Of a DNA stretch of 64,000 nucleotides, positions 51,415 to 60,154 are shown in pieces (position 1 is the stretch's first letter; every line of letters starts with the position of its first letter). The notes under the pieces are model-generated. The model was not told where the DNA came from. It ran no database searches and was given only the letters and a program-made list of their open reading frames with translations. Position numbers and translations under genes: made by a program. The DNA is from Bacteroidaceae bacterium (GTDB lineage: Bacteria; Bacteroidota; Bacteroidia; Bacteroidales; Bacteroidaceae), in the NCBI GenBank assembly GCA_017940605.1, contig JAGAYF010000039.1:1-64000 (forward strand). Reading direction: 5' to 3'.

Positions 51415-51978
51415 TCATTCTTCCATTTCATATACTCGTACTTCCGCATTCGAAATATCTAATGGATGCCCCACCCAATATTCGAATTTCCAAGAACTCA
51501 CTTCATCTGGATTCATTAGAACATCCTGGCCTAAGAGTTCATCATATTCATATATCGGAGTTATATGGGGTTTTTCCAAATATACACCTTCAGCTACATC
51601 CCATTCAAAATACTCTTCGTATTCTTCTGTATATTCTCCTCCATCTCCTATGGGTATCCGCTCTACATTTCTATAGAAATATCCATCAGCCAACGATTCA
51701 GTCATTGTATAAGGGCCACCATGTTCCTCATCATTTAACTCATAGGACCACTCAATACGATAATGATGTCCATCCTGATATACACTTGCATCGAAATATG
51801 GAATGTATGCCCGCCAAGGATATTCTGGACTACCGTCATCTTCATCACCGGGAGAATCATCTACATATCTGGTCAGAGAATACGTCGCCACCAACGTTTC
51901 ATTCGTCTGCGCCCACGCCATGAACGGAAAGCCCATGAGCATACACGTCATCCATACTTTAAAGAATTGCTTTTTCAT
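51415..51978 (-). CDS. Small acidic secreted protein, function unknown
   Basis: The 187-residue product has a signal peptide (FFKVWMTCMLMGFPFMAWAQ) and a body rich in Glu, Asp and Tyr (EYTEEYEEYFEWD, YVDDSPGDEDDG). No domain is recognised. The DNA is clearly more AT-rich than the rest of the window. It is the promoter-proximal gene of a pair with the 1614-residue protein. The frame is open back to 52068, but that extension runs through the promoter box; starts at 51978 (MKKQFF) or 51990 (MYRDMKK) are both plausible. Confidence 0.65.
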   Translation of the reverse strand: MKKQFFKVWMTCMLMGFPFMAWAQTNETLVATYSLTRYVDDSPGDEDDGSPEYPWRAYIPYFDASVYQDGHHYRIEWSYELNDEEHGGPYTMTESLADGYFYRNVERIPIGDGGEYTEEYEEYFEWDVAEGVYLEKPHITPIYEYDELLGQDVLMNPDEVSSWKFEYWVGHPLDISNAEVRVYEMEE

Positions 51979-52067
51979 ATCCCTATACATATTTAAATAG
52001 ATGTCTGAATCATCTTCTGTTCTTAACTTTATTTCCTTGGGTACACGAGTTCGCGTTTTTAAGGTCA

Positions 52068-52075
52068 CAAAAATA
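52068..52075 (-). promoter_or_regulatory. -7 box TATTTTTG for the secreted protein pair
   Basis: Exact consensus match on the minus strand, about 90 bp before the ATG at 51978. Confidence 0.6.
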
Positions 52076-52201
52076 ATGTTTTCCCATCATACAAAGACGC
52101 ATTTCCCACGAAAAAACATTCCTGCCTGCTCATTTTTCGCCTTTTTCGATAAAAACAAGTTGGAAAACCTTTTCATTTTTGGACGTTTTCATGTTATTTG
52201 T

Positions 52202-52209
52202 TATTTTTG
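52202..52209 (+). promoter_or_regulatory. -7 box TATTTTTG for the FAD oxidoreductase
   Basis: Exact consensus match, 36 bp before the ATG at 52246. An in-frame upstream ATG at 52198 lies before the box and is therefore excluded. Confidence 0.65.
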
Positions 52210-52245
52210 CAGCAAAATTTCCAAGAACAGTTCATCCTACCCCCT

Positions 52246-53571
52246 ATGAAACGCAGAGATTTCCTAAAGACAGCCCTGGCAAGTGCCGGCCTCATGGCCG
52301 CCGGACAAGAAACAACAACGGCCAAGAAGAAAGAAACCTTTCAGGAAGACGGAAAGTTTGTGACCGAACCCACGAAGCAGATACCCATCCTGCTGCGCAC
52401 CGACGTGCTGGTGGTGGGCGGCGGGCCTGCCGGAACAGCAGCCGCCATTGCTGCCAGCCGCGGAGGGGCAGAAACCTGCCTGGTGGAACGCTACAATCAC
52501 TTGGGCGGACTGTGGACGGGCGGCCTTATCCTGCCCTTGCTGTCGACGCACGGTCTGGGACGCGACGGAAAGACGACGCGTGTCATACGGGGCATAGGAC
52601 AGGAAATCACCGACCGCCTGAAAGAAAAGAACATGGTCATCTATGAGCGCAATCCGCTGGTCGACCCCGAGGCGGCCAAGTACATGCTGGACCGCATGAT
52701 TGAGGAATCGGGGGTTAGGATGGTGTACCATGCATGGGCCACGGGGGCTATCATGGACGGCAGGACGATACGCGGCATCTTCATTGAGAGCAAGAGCGGC
52801 AGGCAGGCCATCCTGGCCAACGTGGTGATTGACTGCACGGGCGACGGCGACGTGTTTCACTGGGCCGGCGAGAAATACAGGGAGGTACAGCACCGCATCT
52901 GCCTGCCAAGACGCTTTGGAAACGTGGACACCATTGACAAGAACGCCCCTGGGTACACAAAGCAAAAGTTGGGATGGAAGACACCGACCCCCAACACCTA
53001 TGTGAAGTGGGAGGGTTCGAGTTCCGGACCCAAGTCCTCCTGCCTGGACGTCATGAACCTGAGCAAGCTGCAAGTGGAACACCGCAAGGCGGTGTGGGAA
53101 GAGTATGAAGCCATCAGGAAAACACCTGGGTATGAAAAGATATTCCTCATGGACACCGCCAGCCAGTTGGGCGTGCGCATGTCGCGCGTCATGGAGGGCG
53201 AATATCAGCTGACGCTGGAGGACAGCATGACCTACAAGCAATTTGACGATGCCATTGGCATGAGTGGCTCGTGGACTTCCGTGCCCTATCACGGCGGAAA
53301 GATCAAGTCGAACGACCGTCCTTTCTGGCAAATCCCCTACCGTGCACTGCTGCCCAAACACATTGACGGGCTACTAGCTGCAGGCCGCTGCTTCAGCTTT
53401 GATGATGGGTTGGTAGAGGATGCACGCGTCATCGGCACGTGCATCGTGACCGGACAAGGTGCGGGTGCTGCCGCCGCTGTGGCTATCAAGGAGAGCAACA
53501 CGCCGCGACACATCAGCCGACACGCCCTGCGCCAACTCCTGTTGGAACAAAAAGTCCTCTTGGAAGCCTGA
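52246..53571 (+). CDS. Tat-exported FAD-dependent oxidoreductase
   Basis: The 441-residue protein begins MKRRDFLKTALASAGL, a twin-arginine signal, so it is folded with its cofactor before export. The FAD-binding Rossmann motif VLVVGGGPAGTAAAIAASRGG lies near residue 50, with the partner ERYNHLGGLWTGG. A C-terminal DGLLAAGRCFSFDDG block near 385 is the usual second FAD contact of this PF12831-type family. Such proteins are common near Bacteroidetes glycan loci but the substrate is not known. It is monocistronic; a 0.9-kb repeat region follows. Confidence 0.85.
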   Translation: MKRRDFLKTALASAGLMAAGQETTTAKKKETFQEDGKFVTEPTKQIPILLRTDVLVVGGGPAGTAAAIAASRGGAETCLVERYNHLGGLWTGGLILPLLSTHGLGRDGKTTRVIRGIGQEITDRLKEKNMVIYERNPLVDPEAAKYMLDRMIEESGVRMVYHAWATGAIMDGRTIRGIFIESKSGRQAILANVVIDCTGDGDVFHWAGEKYREVQHRICLPRRFGNVDTIDKNAPGYTKQKLGWKTPTPNTYVKWEGSSSGPKSSCLDVMNLSKLQVEHRKAVWEEYEAIRKTPGYEKIFLMDTASQLGVRMSRVMEGEYQLTLEDSMTYKQFDDAIGMSGSWTSVPYHGGKIKSNDRPFWQIPYRALLPKHIDGLLAAGRCFSFDDGLVEDARVIGTCIVTGQGAGAAAAVAIKESNTPRHISRHALRQLLLEQKVLLEA

Positions 53572-53619
53572 CCTGCCAGCCACATTCCTCCGTTTCTCCT
53601 CGTACATACGCCATAGGGA

Positions 53620-53661
53620 CAGACACTCCTCAGTCACTTCTCGTACACATGACCTGAAGAT
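53620..53661 (+). repeat. Fragment of the hairpin repeat family
   Basis: AGACACTCCTCAGTCACTTC matches the head of the full copies at 53662 and 53853 and then diverges, so it is a truncated or decayed copy. Confidence 0.6.
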
Positions 53662-53814
53662 ACACACTCCTCAGTCACTTCGTGACAGCTCCCCTATCTT
53701 AGGGGAGCAATTTGCTCCTTTAACTTAGACAGAGGGGTCTCTTAAATATCGAAACTCTTCCCTTAAGCTAGGGGAAGTGGCCCTAGGGCCGATGGGGTGT
53801 GGCGGTGAGTCACC
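53662..53814 (+). repeat. Hairpin-rich repeat, full copy 1 (about 153 bp)
   Basis: It starts ACACACTCCTCAGTCACTTC and ends GGTGAGTCACC. Inside are perfect or near-perfect hairpins: GTCAC/GTGAC, GCTCCCCTA/TAGGGGAGC, GAGCAA/TTGCTC, and CTTCCC/GGGGAAG. It is about nine-tenths identical to copy 2 over its whole length. Confidence 0.85.
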
Positions 53815-53852
53815 GCGAGCAATTTACTATATGGTGCATTCTCCTTTTAAGC

Positions 53853-54006
53853 ACACACTCCTCAGCCACTCCGTGACAGCTCCCCTAGCTTAGGGGAGCA
53901 ATTTGCTCCTTTAACTTAGACAGAGGGGTCTCTTAAATATCGAGACTCTTCCCCTAAGATAGGGGAAGTGGCCCGTAGGGCCGAAGGAGTGTGTCGGTGA
54001 GTCACC
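53853..54006 (+). repeat. Hairpin-rich repeat, full copy 2 (about 154 bp)
   Basis: Same layout as copy 1. Its outer ends ACACACTCC and GGAGTGTGT are inverted repeats, as in miniature inverted-repeat elements. Inner hairpins: GCTCCCCTA/TAGGGGAGC and a perfect 9-bp CTTCCCCTA/TAGGGGAAG. No ORF of note is inside. Confidence 0.85.
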
Positions 54007-54045
54007 ACAGGCATACTGCTGCGCCCATGGCACAGACAACAAGTA

Positions 54046-54123
54046 ACACACTTCTCAGTCACTTCTCACAACACACGCCCCCGACCCTGCGGGTCACCCC
54101 CTCTAACTTAGAGGGGTAATTTA
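54046..54123 (+). repeat. Degenerate third copy with separate hairpins
   Basis: It begins ACACACTTCTCAGTCACTTC like the full copies, then has GACCC/GGGTC (54083-54095) and CCCCTCTAA/TTAGAGGGG (54098-54116) hairpins. It looks like a hybrid or decayed relative of the full repeat. Confidence 0.6.
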
Positions 54124-54130
54124 GTTGCGC

Positions 54131-54173
54131 AAAAAAACTCGGGGACTTTTTTAAAAAACTCCCCGAGTTTTTT
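54131..54173. terminator. Large bidirectional hairpin terminator
   Basis: AAAAAACTCGGGGA pairs perfectly with TCCCCGAGTTTTTT around a loop that is itself self-complementary (CTTTTTTAAAAAAC region). T runs on both sides fit a bidirectional terminator. The following 280 bp up to the proC promoter are AT-rich, with no gene seen. Confidence 0.75.
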
Positions 54174-54455
54174 AAAATTACTCCCTCTAATTTCCAACTT
54201 ACTCCTACTTAGGTTCAACCTTAGTCTGCACTCTTTTCTGCAAGGACGGAAAAGGCCATGCCTTACAGGGTCTCGTCCTGCACATTCCCCATGAAAGATG
54301 AGCAGACAAAGGGAACGAGCGGGAATTTTTATGCAAGAAACCGTTTCATGTGAAAATCATCCCTATTCTTAGCAATAATGGGTATTCCCATCAACATTTA
54401 TCTATACGGGAAAACAAAAAAAGTCTACATTTTTCAGCAAAAAAGCAATTTTCAG

Positions 54456-54463
54456 TAATTTTG
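54456..54463 (+). promoter_or_regulatory. -7 box TAATTTTG for the proline operon
   Basis: Exact consensus match, 30 bp before the proC ATG. No other clear box is seen before proA, so it may drive all five genes. Confidence 0.65.
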
Positions 54464-54493
54464 TAATGAACAAAATAAGCCTTTTACAGAACA

Positions 54494-55285
54494 ATGAAGA
54501 TTAGCATTATAGGAGCAGGTGCCATGGGTGGTGCTATTGCAGAGGGGCTGTTGAAAGTCCACGACTTTGACAACGCCGGTTTGTGCGTGGCCGATGCCAG
54601 CAAAGAAGTTTTGAAACGGTTTGCCGACCGTGGCATACGCACGACGACGGACAACCATGCAGCCGTACAGGGGGCTGACGTGGTCATGGTGGTCGTCAAA
54701 CCCTGGATAACCGAACGTGTGCTCCTGCAAATCAAGGATGCGCTCCAATATGACCGGCAAATGCTGGTCGTAGTGGCTGCCGGCATCACATCGGGCCAAA
54801 TCAACGGCTGGCTGGAAAAGGATGGTCAGCCCGCACTGCCACCCTACTTCCTGGTCATTCCCAACATTGGCATCAGCGAACTGAGTTCCATGACCTTTAT
54901 CGTTCCCGTGAAAGCCAGTGATGCCCAGACGGCCTGCATCAGCGGCCTGTTTGACAAGATGGGGAGTTCGCTGGTCACGGAAGAAAGGCTGCTGGGGGCA
55001 GGCACAACGCTGGCCTCATGCGGCATAGCCTATGCACTGCGGTACATCAGGGCCGCCGTGGAGGGCGGAGTGGAACTGGGATTCAAAGCTCAGGATGCCC
55101 AGCGCATCGTAAGTCAGACAGTGAAAGGCGCAGTGGAACTGCTGCAGGCCACAGGTGCCCATCCTGAATCACTGATAGACCAAGTGACCACGCCAGGAGG
55201 CGTGACCATCAAGGGACTGAACGAAATGGAACATGCCGGATTCTCCAGTGCGGTCATACGCGGGCTGAAGGCCGGTGCAAAATAA
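54494..55285 (+). CDS. proC: Pyrroline-5-carboxylate reductase
   Basis: The 263-residue enzyme makes proline from pyrroline-5-carboxylate with NAD(P)H. The N-terminal Rossmann start ISIIGAGAMGGAIAEGL, the MVVVKPW strand, and the C-terminal GGVELGFKAQDAQRI...TTPGGVTIKGLNEMEHAGF signature are all present. It leads a cluster with an XRE-cupin regulator, an acyl-CoA ligase, proB and proA. Confidence 0.96.
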   Translation: MKISIIGAGAMGGAIAEGLLKVHDFDNAGLCVADASKEVLKRFADRGIRTTTDNHAAVQGADVVMVVVKPWITERVLLQIKDALQYDRQMLVVVAAGITSGQINGWLEKDGQPALPPYFLVIPNIGISELSSMTFIVPVKASDAQTACISGLFDKMGSSLVTEERLLGAGTTLASCGIAYALRYIRAAVEGGVELGFKAQDAQRIVSQTVKGAVELLQATGAHPESLIDQVTTPGGVTIKGLNEMEHAGFSSAVIRGLKAGAK

Positions 55286-55366
55286 GGACATCCCCCCAAC
55301 GCAGGCAGGGCCGGGTTGCGATGAGAGCCCCAAAAATCCGACGATGCCTGAAATATCCATTACAAC

Positions 55367-55921
55367 ATGAATGATGCCATCAAACAAATAGGACAACGCC
55401 TGAAAGGGCTGCGGGAAGTGCTGGACATCCCGGCCAAGGAGATAGCGGAACTGTGCGACATCTCGCTGGAACACTACGAGAAGATAGAAGCAGGCGAAGC
55501 CGACCCCTCGGTGTACCGACTGAGCAAGATATCGAAGCGATTCGGCATTGACCTGAACGTCCTGCTGTTCGGCGAAGAACCGAATGCCAGCCGATACTTC
55601 CTGACACGCAGCGGACAAGGCATGAGCGTGGACAGGCGGAAGGGCTATGAATTCAAGAACCTGGCCCACGGATTCAGAGGACGCAAGGTAGAACCCTTCA
55701 TGACCAAGGTTGATCCGCTCCCCAACGGGGAAAGGCACAGCCAAAACGTACATGACGGGCAGGAATTTGACTTCGTGTTCCGCGGTCACCTGGAAGTCGT
55801 GATCGGCGACAAGGTCATGGACCTGCACCCAGGGGACAGCATCTACTTCGACGCCCACCAACCGCATTGCTTTCAGGCCCTGGACAACGAACCTGTCTAT
55901 TTCCTGGCAATCATCATATAG
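55367..55921 (+). CDS. XRE-family transcriptional regulator with C-terminal cupin domain
   Basis: The 184-residue protein has an N-terminal HTH (residues about 5-65; IGQRLKGLREVLDIPAKEIAELC) and a C-terminal cupin beta-barrel (residues about 105-184; RHSQNVHDGQEFDFVFRGHLEV, LHPGDSIYFDAHQPHCF with metal-type His). PuuR and similar regulators use this cupin to sense a small ligand. It sits between proC and an acyl-CoA ligase, 17 bp before the latter, so it probably regulates the ligase in response to its substrate. Confidence 0.88.
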   Translation: MNDAIKQIGQRLKGLREVLDIPAKEIAELCDISLEHYEKIEAGEADPSVYRLSKISKRFGIDLNVLLFGEEPNASRYFLTRSGQGMSVDRRKGYEFKNLAHGFRGRKVEPFMTKVDPLPNGERHSQNVHDGQEFDFVFRGHLEVVIGDKVMDLHPGDSIYFDAHQPHCFQALDNEPVYFLAIII

Positions 55922-55938
55922 AAAAGACCTACAAGAAA

Positions 55939-57597
55939 ATGATTGAACGATTTCTGAAACAGACCCAATTCACTTCACAGGAAGACTACATAAAAAACCT
56001 GCACTTCAACATTCCCGAAAACTTCAACTTTGCCTATGACGTCATGGACGAATGGGCACGGGAACGGCCACAAAAGAAGGCCCTCATCTGGACCAACGAG
56101 GAAGATGAGTGCATTGCATTCACATTTGAAGACCTGAAAAAGCAAAGCGACCGTGCCGCCAGCTACTTCATGAGCCTGGGCATCGGCAAGGGGGACATGG
56201 TGATGCTCATACTGAAGCGCAGGTATGAATTCTGGCTCTCCATCCTGGCATTGTGCAAGATTGGGGCGGTGGCCATCCCTGCCACGCACATGTTGACGGC
56301 CCATGACATTGTGTACCGCAACAACCGAGCCAGCGTGAAGGCCATCATCTGCGTGGGCGACGAATACGTATTGGAACAAGTGCAGGCTGCCCAAGCCGAC
56401 AGCCCGACGGTAAAGACGCTTGTCAGCGTAGGACCGCACGTACCCGAGGGCTTCCACGACTGGCACAAGGAGTGGGATGACGCACCAGCCTTTGTCAGGC
56501 CTGCCCGGGGCAACCGCAATGAGGATATCATGATGATGTACTTTACCAGCGGCACAAGCGGCGAACCCAAGATGGTGGCGCACGACTTCCTCTATGCATT
56601 GGGCCACCTGACAACGGGTGCTTTCTGGCATAACCTGAGCGAAGACAGCATTCACCTGACCGTGGCCGACACGGGATGGGGGAAAGCGGCATGGGGCAAG
56701 CTGTACGGCCAATGGTTCGTGGGGGCTGCCATCTTTGTGTTTGACCACGAAAAATTCACAGCCGACAAAATCCTGCACAAGATAGAGCAATACCACATTA
56801 CCTCGCTGTGCGCCCCGCCTACGGTGTACCGTTTCCTGGTACATGAGGACTTCTCGCAATATGACCTGTCCTCACTGCGATATTGCTGCACCGCAGGCGA
56901 AGCACTGAACGCCGCCGTGTACAAGAAGTTCCTGGACCTGACGGGCATAGAACTGAAGGAGGGATTCGGACAGACGGAAACGACCATGACGCTGGGCACA
57001 ATGCCGTGGATCAAGCCGAAACCAGGCAGCATGGGGATGCCCAACCCGCAATATGACATAGACCTGCTGCGTGCAGACGGGACTCCCTGTGAAGACGGAG
57101 AGAAAGGGGAAATCGTGGTCAGGACGGGCGATCATAAGCCCATAGGCTTGTTCAAGGAATACTACAGGGACGCAGAACTGACACGGCAAGTGTGGCACGA
57201 CGGCATCTACTACACAGGCGACGTGGCCTGGAGAGACGAAGATGGCTACTACTGGTTCGTGGGACGCGTGGATGATGTCATCAAAAGCAGCGGCTACCGC
57301 ATAGGTCCCTTCGAGGTGGAGAGCGCACTGATGACGCATCCCAGCGTAGTGGAATGCGCCATTACGGGCGTGCCCGATGAAATACGCGGCATGGTGGTCA
57401 AAGCTACCGTCGTACTCAGCAAGGGATGGAAAGACAAGGCCGGACCTGAACTGATAGCGGAACTGCAAAACCACGTCAAGCACGAGACCGCTCCCTACAA
57501 GTACCCACGCATCATTGAGTTTGTGGACGAACTGCCCAAGACCATCAGCGGAAAGATTCGCCGCGTGGAGATACGCAAAAACGACAACGCATCATAG
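55939..57597 (+). CDS. AMP-forming acyl-CoA synthetase (acetyl/medium-chain type)
   Basis: The 552-residue protein activates a carboxylic acid as acyl-AMP and then acyl-CoA. The ANL-family motifs are in order: YFTSGTSGEPKMVAH (A3, near residue 197), FGQTETTM (A5, near 347), YTGDVAWRDEDGYYWFVGR (A7-A8, near 430) and PKTISGKIRR with the catalytic Lys (A10, near 535). It resembles acetyl- and medium-chain acyl-CoA synthetases. The in-frame start at 55867 overlaps the regulator gene and has no match to the family. The acid used is unknown. Confidence 0.9.
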   Translation: MIERFLKQTQFTSQEDYIKNLHFNIPENFNFAYDVMDEWARERPQKKALIWTNEEDECIAFTFEDLKKQSDRAASYFMSLGIGKGDMVMLILKRRYEFWLSILALCKIGAVAIPATHMLTAHDIVYRNNRASVKAIICVGDEYVLEQVQAAQADSPTVKTLVSVGPHVPEGFHDWHKEWDDAPAFVRPARGNRNEDIMMMYFTSGTSGEPKMVAHDFLYALGHLTTGAFWHNLSEDSIHLTVADTGWGKAAWGKLYGQWFVGAAIFVFDHEKFTADKILHKIEQYHITSLCAPPTVYRFLVHEDFSQYDLSSLRYCCTAGEALNAAVYKKFLDLTGIELKEGFGQTETTMTLGTMPWIKPKPGSMGMPNPQYDIDLLRADGTPCEDGEKGEIVVRTGDHKPIGLFKEYYRDAELTRQVWHDGIYYTGDVAWRDEDGYYWFVGRVDDVIKSSGYRIGPFEVESALMTHPSVVECAITGVPDEIRGMVVKATVVLSKGWKDKAGPELIAELQNHVKHETAPYKYPRIIEFVDELPKTISGKIRRVEIRKNDNAS

Positions 57598-57625
57598 GGT
57601 AAACACCCCAACATCTTCCTGCACC

Positions 57626-58696
57626 ATGAACAATAACGCAAAGAAAAGAATCGTAGTGAAAGTGGGCAGCAATGTGCTGACCCGCCCCAACGGCAAGCTG
57701 GACGTGACACGCATGTCGGCCATCGTGGACCAAATAGCGTGGCTGCGACAGAATGGCTATGAAGTCATCCTGGTATCCAGTGGTTCGATAGCCAGCGGAA
57801 GGAGCGAACTAAAGGTGAACAAGAAGCTGGGCAGCGTGGAACAACGGCAATTGTTCTCGGCCGTGGGACAGGCCAAGCTCATTAGCTTGTATTATGACCT
57901 GTTCAGAGAATACAACATACACGCCGGACAGGTGCTGACCATGAAGGAAAGCTTTGGGACAAGGCAGGAATACCTGAACCAACGGGCCTGCATGGAGGTC
58001 ATGCTGGAGAACGGCGTGATTCCCATCGTTAACGAGAACGACACCGTGAGCGTAACGGAACTGATGTTTACCGACAACGACGAACTGTCGGGGCTAATCG
58101 CATCGATGATGGGGGCAGAGACCCTGATTATCCTCAGCAACGTGGACGGAATATACAATGCGGACAAGCAGGTGATACGCGAAATCCGCACCGGCGAGAG
58201 CGTGACGCAGCACATCAAGACGGAGAAAAGCAGTTTCGGCCGCGGGGGCATGCTGACGAAGTGCCACATTGCCCGACAGGTGGCCGAGGAAGGCATCAGC
58301 GTCATCATTGCCAACGGAAAGAAGGAAAACATCCTCATACAACTGATAAAGAATCCTGCCGAAACCCTACACACCCGCTTCCTGCCCAACGAGGAAGGCA
58401 TCTCCAACGTCAAGAAATGGATTGCCCACAGCAGCAGCTTTGCCAAGGGGGAAGTGCGCATCAACACGCAAGCCCAGAAAGCACTGCTGGGAAAAGAAGC
58501 CACCAGCCTGCTGATGGTGGGAGTGACTGGCATTGCAGGAGACTTTGAAGAGGGAGACATCATTCACATCATCAATGAAAATGGGGAGCACATTGCCATA
58601 GGACGCTCGGGATACAGCAGCGAAGAAGCCCGCCGGCTCATAGGGGAACACAATGTAAGGCCCTTGGTACACTACAACTATCTATACATAGAATAA
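57626..58696 (+). CDS. proB: Glutamate 5-kinase
   Basis: The 356-residue kinase starts RIVVKVGSNVLTRPNGKLD, the amino-acid-kinase glycine-rich start, followed by VSSGSIASGRSEL, NQRACMEVMLENGVIPIVNENDTVS and the LSNVDGIYNAD substrate loop. The C-terminal 75 residues (SLLMVGVTGIAGDFEEGD onward) are a PUA domain, as in E. coli ProB. It makes glutamyl-5-phosphate for ProA, encoded 21 bp downstream. An upstream in-frame start at 57515 overlaps the ligase gene and is rejected. Confidence 0.95.
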   Translation: MNNNAKKRIVVKVGSNVLTRPNGKLDVTRMSAIVDQIAWLRQNGYEVILVSSGSIASGRSELKVNKKLGSVEQRQLFSAVGQAKLISLYYDLFREYNIHAGQVLTMKESFGTRQEYLNQRACMEVMLENGVIPIVNENDTVSVTELMFTDNDELSGLIASMMGAETLIILSNVDGIYNADKQVIREIRTGESVTQHIKTEKSSFGRGGMLTKCHIARQVAEEGISVIIANGKKENILIQLIKNPAETLHTRFLPNEEGISNVKKWIAHSSSFAKGEVRINTQAQKALLGKEATSLLMVGVTGIAGDFEEGDIIHIINENGEHIAIGRSGYSSEEARRLIGEHNVRPLVHYNYLYIE

Positions 58697-58717
58697 ACCG
58701 TTTCATTCCTACACATC

Positions 58718-59959
58718 ATGCAACAGACATTCCAGAAAGTCAAGGCCGCAAGCCGCGAGATGGGGCTGATTTCAGACGAGAAGAAGGACCAAGTCCTTTG
58801 CGCCGTGGCCGATGCCATCCTGGCAAGGAAAGGGGAACTGCTGATGGCCAACACCGAGGACCTGAGCCGAATGGACAGGCAGAATCCCCTGTACGACCGA
58901 TTGCAACTCACGGAAAAAAGGCTTGAAGACATAGCCGCCGACATGCGCCATGTGAGCGAGCTGCCCTCCCCCCTGGGACGGACATTGCTCAACAGGACGT
59001 TGCCCAACGGACTGCAGCTGCGCAAGGTGAGCGTGCCGTTCGGAGTCATTGGCGTGGTCTATGAAGCCCGTCCCAACGTGACATTCGACGTGTTCTCCCT
59101 CTGTTTCAAGAGCGGCAACGCCTGCGTACTGAAGGGAGGCAAGGATGCCGACAACTCCAACCGCGCTGCCATCAGGATTATCCATGACGTGCTGCGCCAG
59201 CAGGGATTGAACAGTTCATTCGTCGAGTTGCTGCCGGCATCGCACGAGGCAACGGCCCAGATGCTCAGCGCCGTGGGATACATTGACGTTTGCATACCGC
59301 GCGGCAGCAAGCGTCTCATCCAGTTCGTGCGCGAATCGGCACAAGTTCCCGTCATTGAAACGGGAGCGGGCGTAGTCAATACCTATTTTGACGAATACGG
59401 AGACCTCAACATGGGGACGGCCATCGTGCTGAACGCCAAGACACGCAGAGTCAGCGTGTGCAACGCGCTGGATTGCCTCATCATCCATGAAGGCCGCCTG
59501 AAAGATCTGGCCGCATTGTGCGCTCCGCTGGCCGACAAACAGGTGTTGCTGTTTGCCGACGCGCCTGTCTTTGTCTCCCTGCAGGGAAAATATCCCTCGG
59601 AACTGCTGCGGCCCGCCACGGAGGAAAGCTACGGCACGGAATTCATGAGCTACACAATGGCCATCAAGACCGTAAGTTGCATGGAAGACGCACTGGAGCA
59701 CATCTACCGATACGGTTCGGGACACAGCGAGAGCATCGTCACCGAAAACGAGGAACGCGCCCAGCTCTTTCAGGCCCAGGTGGATGCTGCATGCGTCTAC
59801 GTGAACGCCCCGACCAGCTTCACCGACGGAGCTCAGTTTGGCTTGGGCGCAGAAATCGGCATCAGCACCCAAAAGCTAGGACCGCGAGGACCTATGGGGC
59901 TGGAGGAAATGACCACATACAAGTGGCTCATCAACGGCAAGGGACAAACACGTCCCTGA
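58718..59959 (+). CDS. proA: Gamma-glutamyl phosphate reductase
   Basis: The 413-residue NADPH enzyme reduces glutamyl-5-phosphate to glutamate semialdehyde, the step after ProB. The aldehyde dehydrogenase-fold signatures include [27 protein letters not shown] segment near residue 108, [16 protein letters not shown] near 210, the catalytic Cys in [13 protein letters not shown] near 248, and [21 protein letters not shown] near 380. It ends the operon. Confidence 0.96.
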   Translation: MQQTFQKVKAASREMGLISDEKKDQVLCAVADAILARKGELLMANTEDLSRMDRQNPLYDRLQLTEKRLEDIAADMRHVSELPSPLGRTLLNRTLPNGLQLRKVSVPFGVIGVVYEARPNVTFDVFSLCFKSGNACVLKGGKDADNSNRAAIRIIHDVLRQQGLNSSFVELLPASHEATAQMLSAVGYIDVCIPRGSKRLIQFVRESAQVPVIETGAGVVNTYFDEYGDLNMGTAIVLNAKTRRVSVCNALDCLIIHEGRLKDLAALCAPLADKQVLLFADAPVFVSLQGKYPSELLRPATEESYGTEFMSYTMAIKTVSCMEDALEHIYRYGSGHSESIVTENEERAQLFQAQVDAACVYVNAPTSFTDGAQFGLGAEIGISTQKLGPRGPMGLEEMTTYKWLINGKGQTRP

Positions 59960-60001
59960 CCCATCCTGAGTCAAGCCATTCCGCACAAAACACCTTATAC
60001 C

Positions 60002-60039
60002 ATCATGGGCCTGCCGCAAAATTGCGGCAGGCCCATGAT
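60002..60039 (+). terminator. Perfect 18-bp hairpin after proA
   Basis: ATCATGGGCCTGCCGCAA (60002-60019) pairs perfectly with TTGCGGCAGGCCCATGAT (60022-60039) around two bases. The T run is short, so it may act as a terminator in either direction or as a 3' stability hairpin. The 100 bp that follow hold no gene. Confidence 0.75.
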
Positions 60040-60154
60040 TCATTCCAGTCTGCACATGTCGCCACCAGACCAACGCCCTCGGCCGACAGCCAAATACTGA
60101 CATTTCGGGAAGCGACAGAACTTCGTCCTTACGACATGCAGCAGCCCAGGGGCA

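Noticed and set aside
53012..53035. GGTTCGAGTTCC as a tRNA T-loop
   Set aside because: It lies inside the FAD oxidoreductase coding frame and has no acceptor or anticodon stem.
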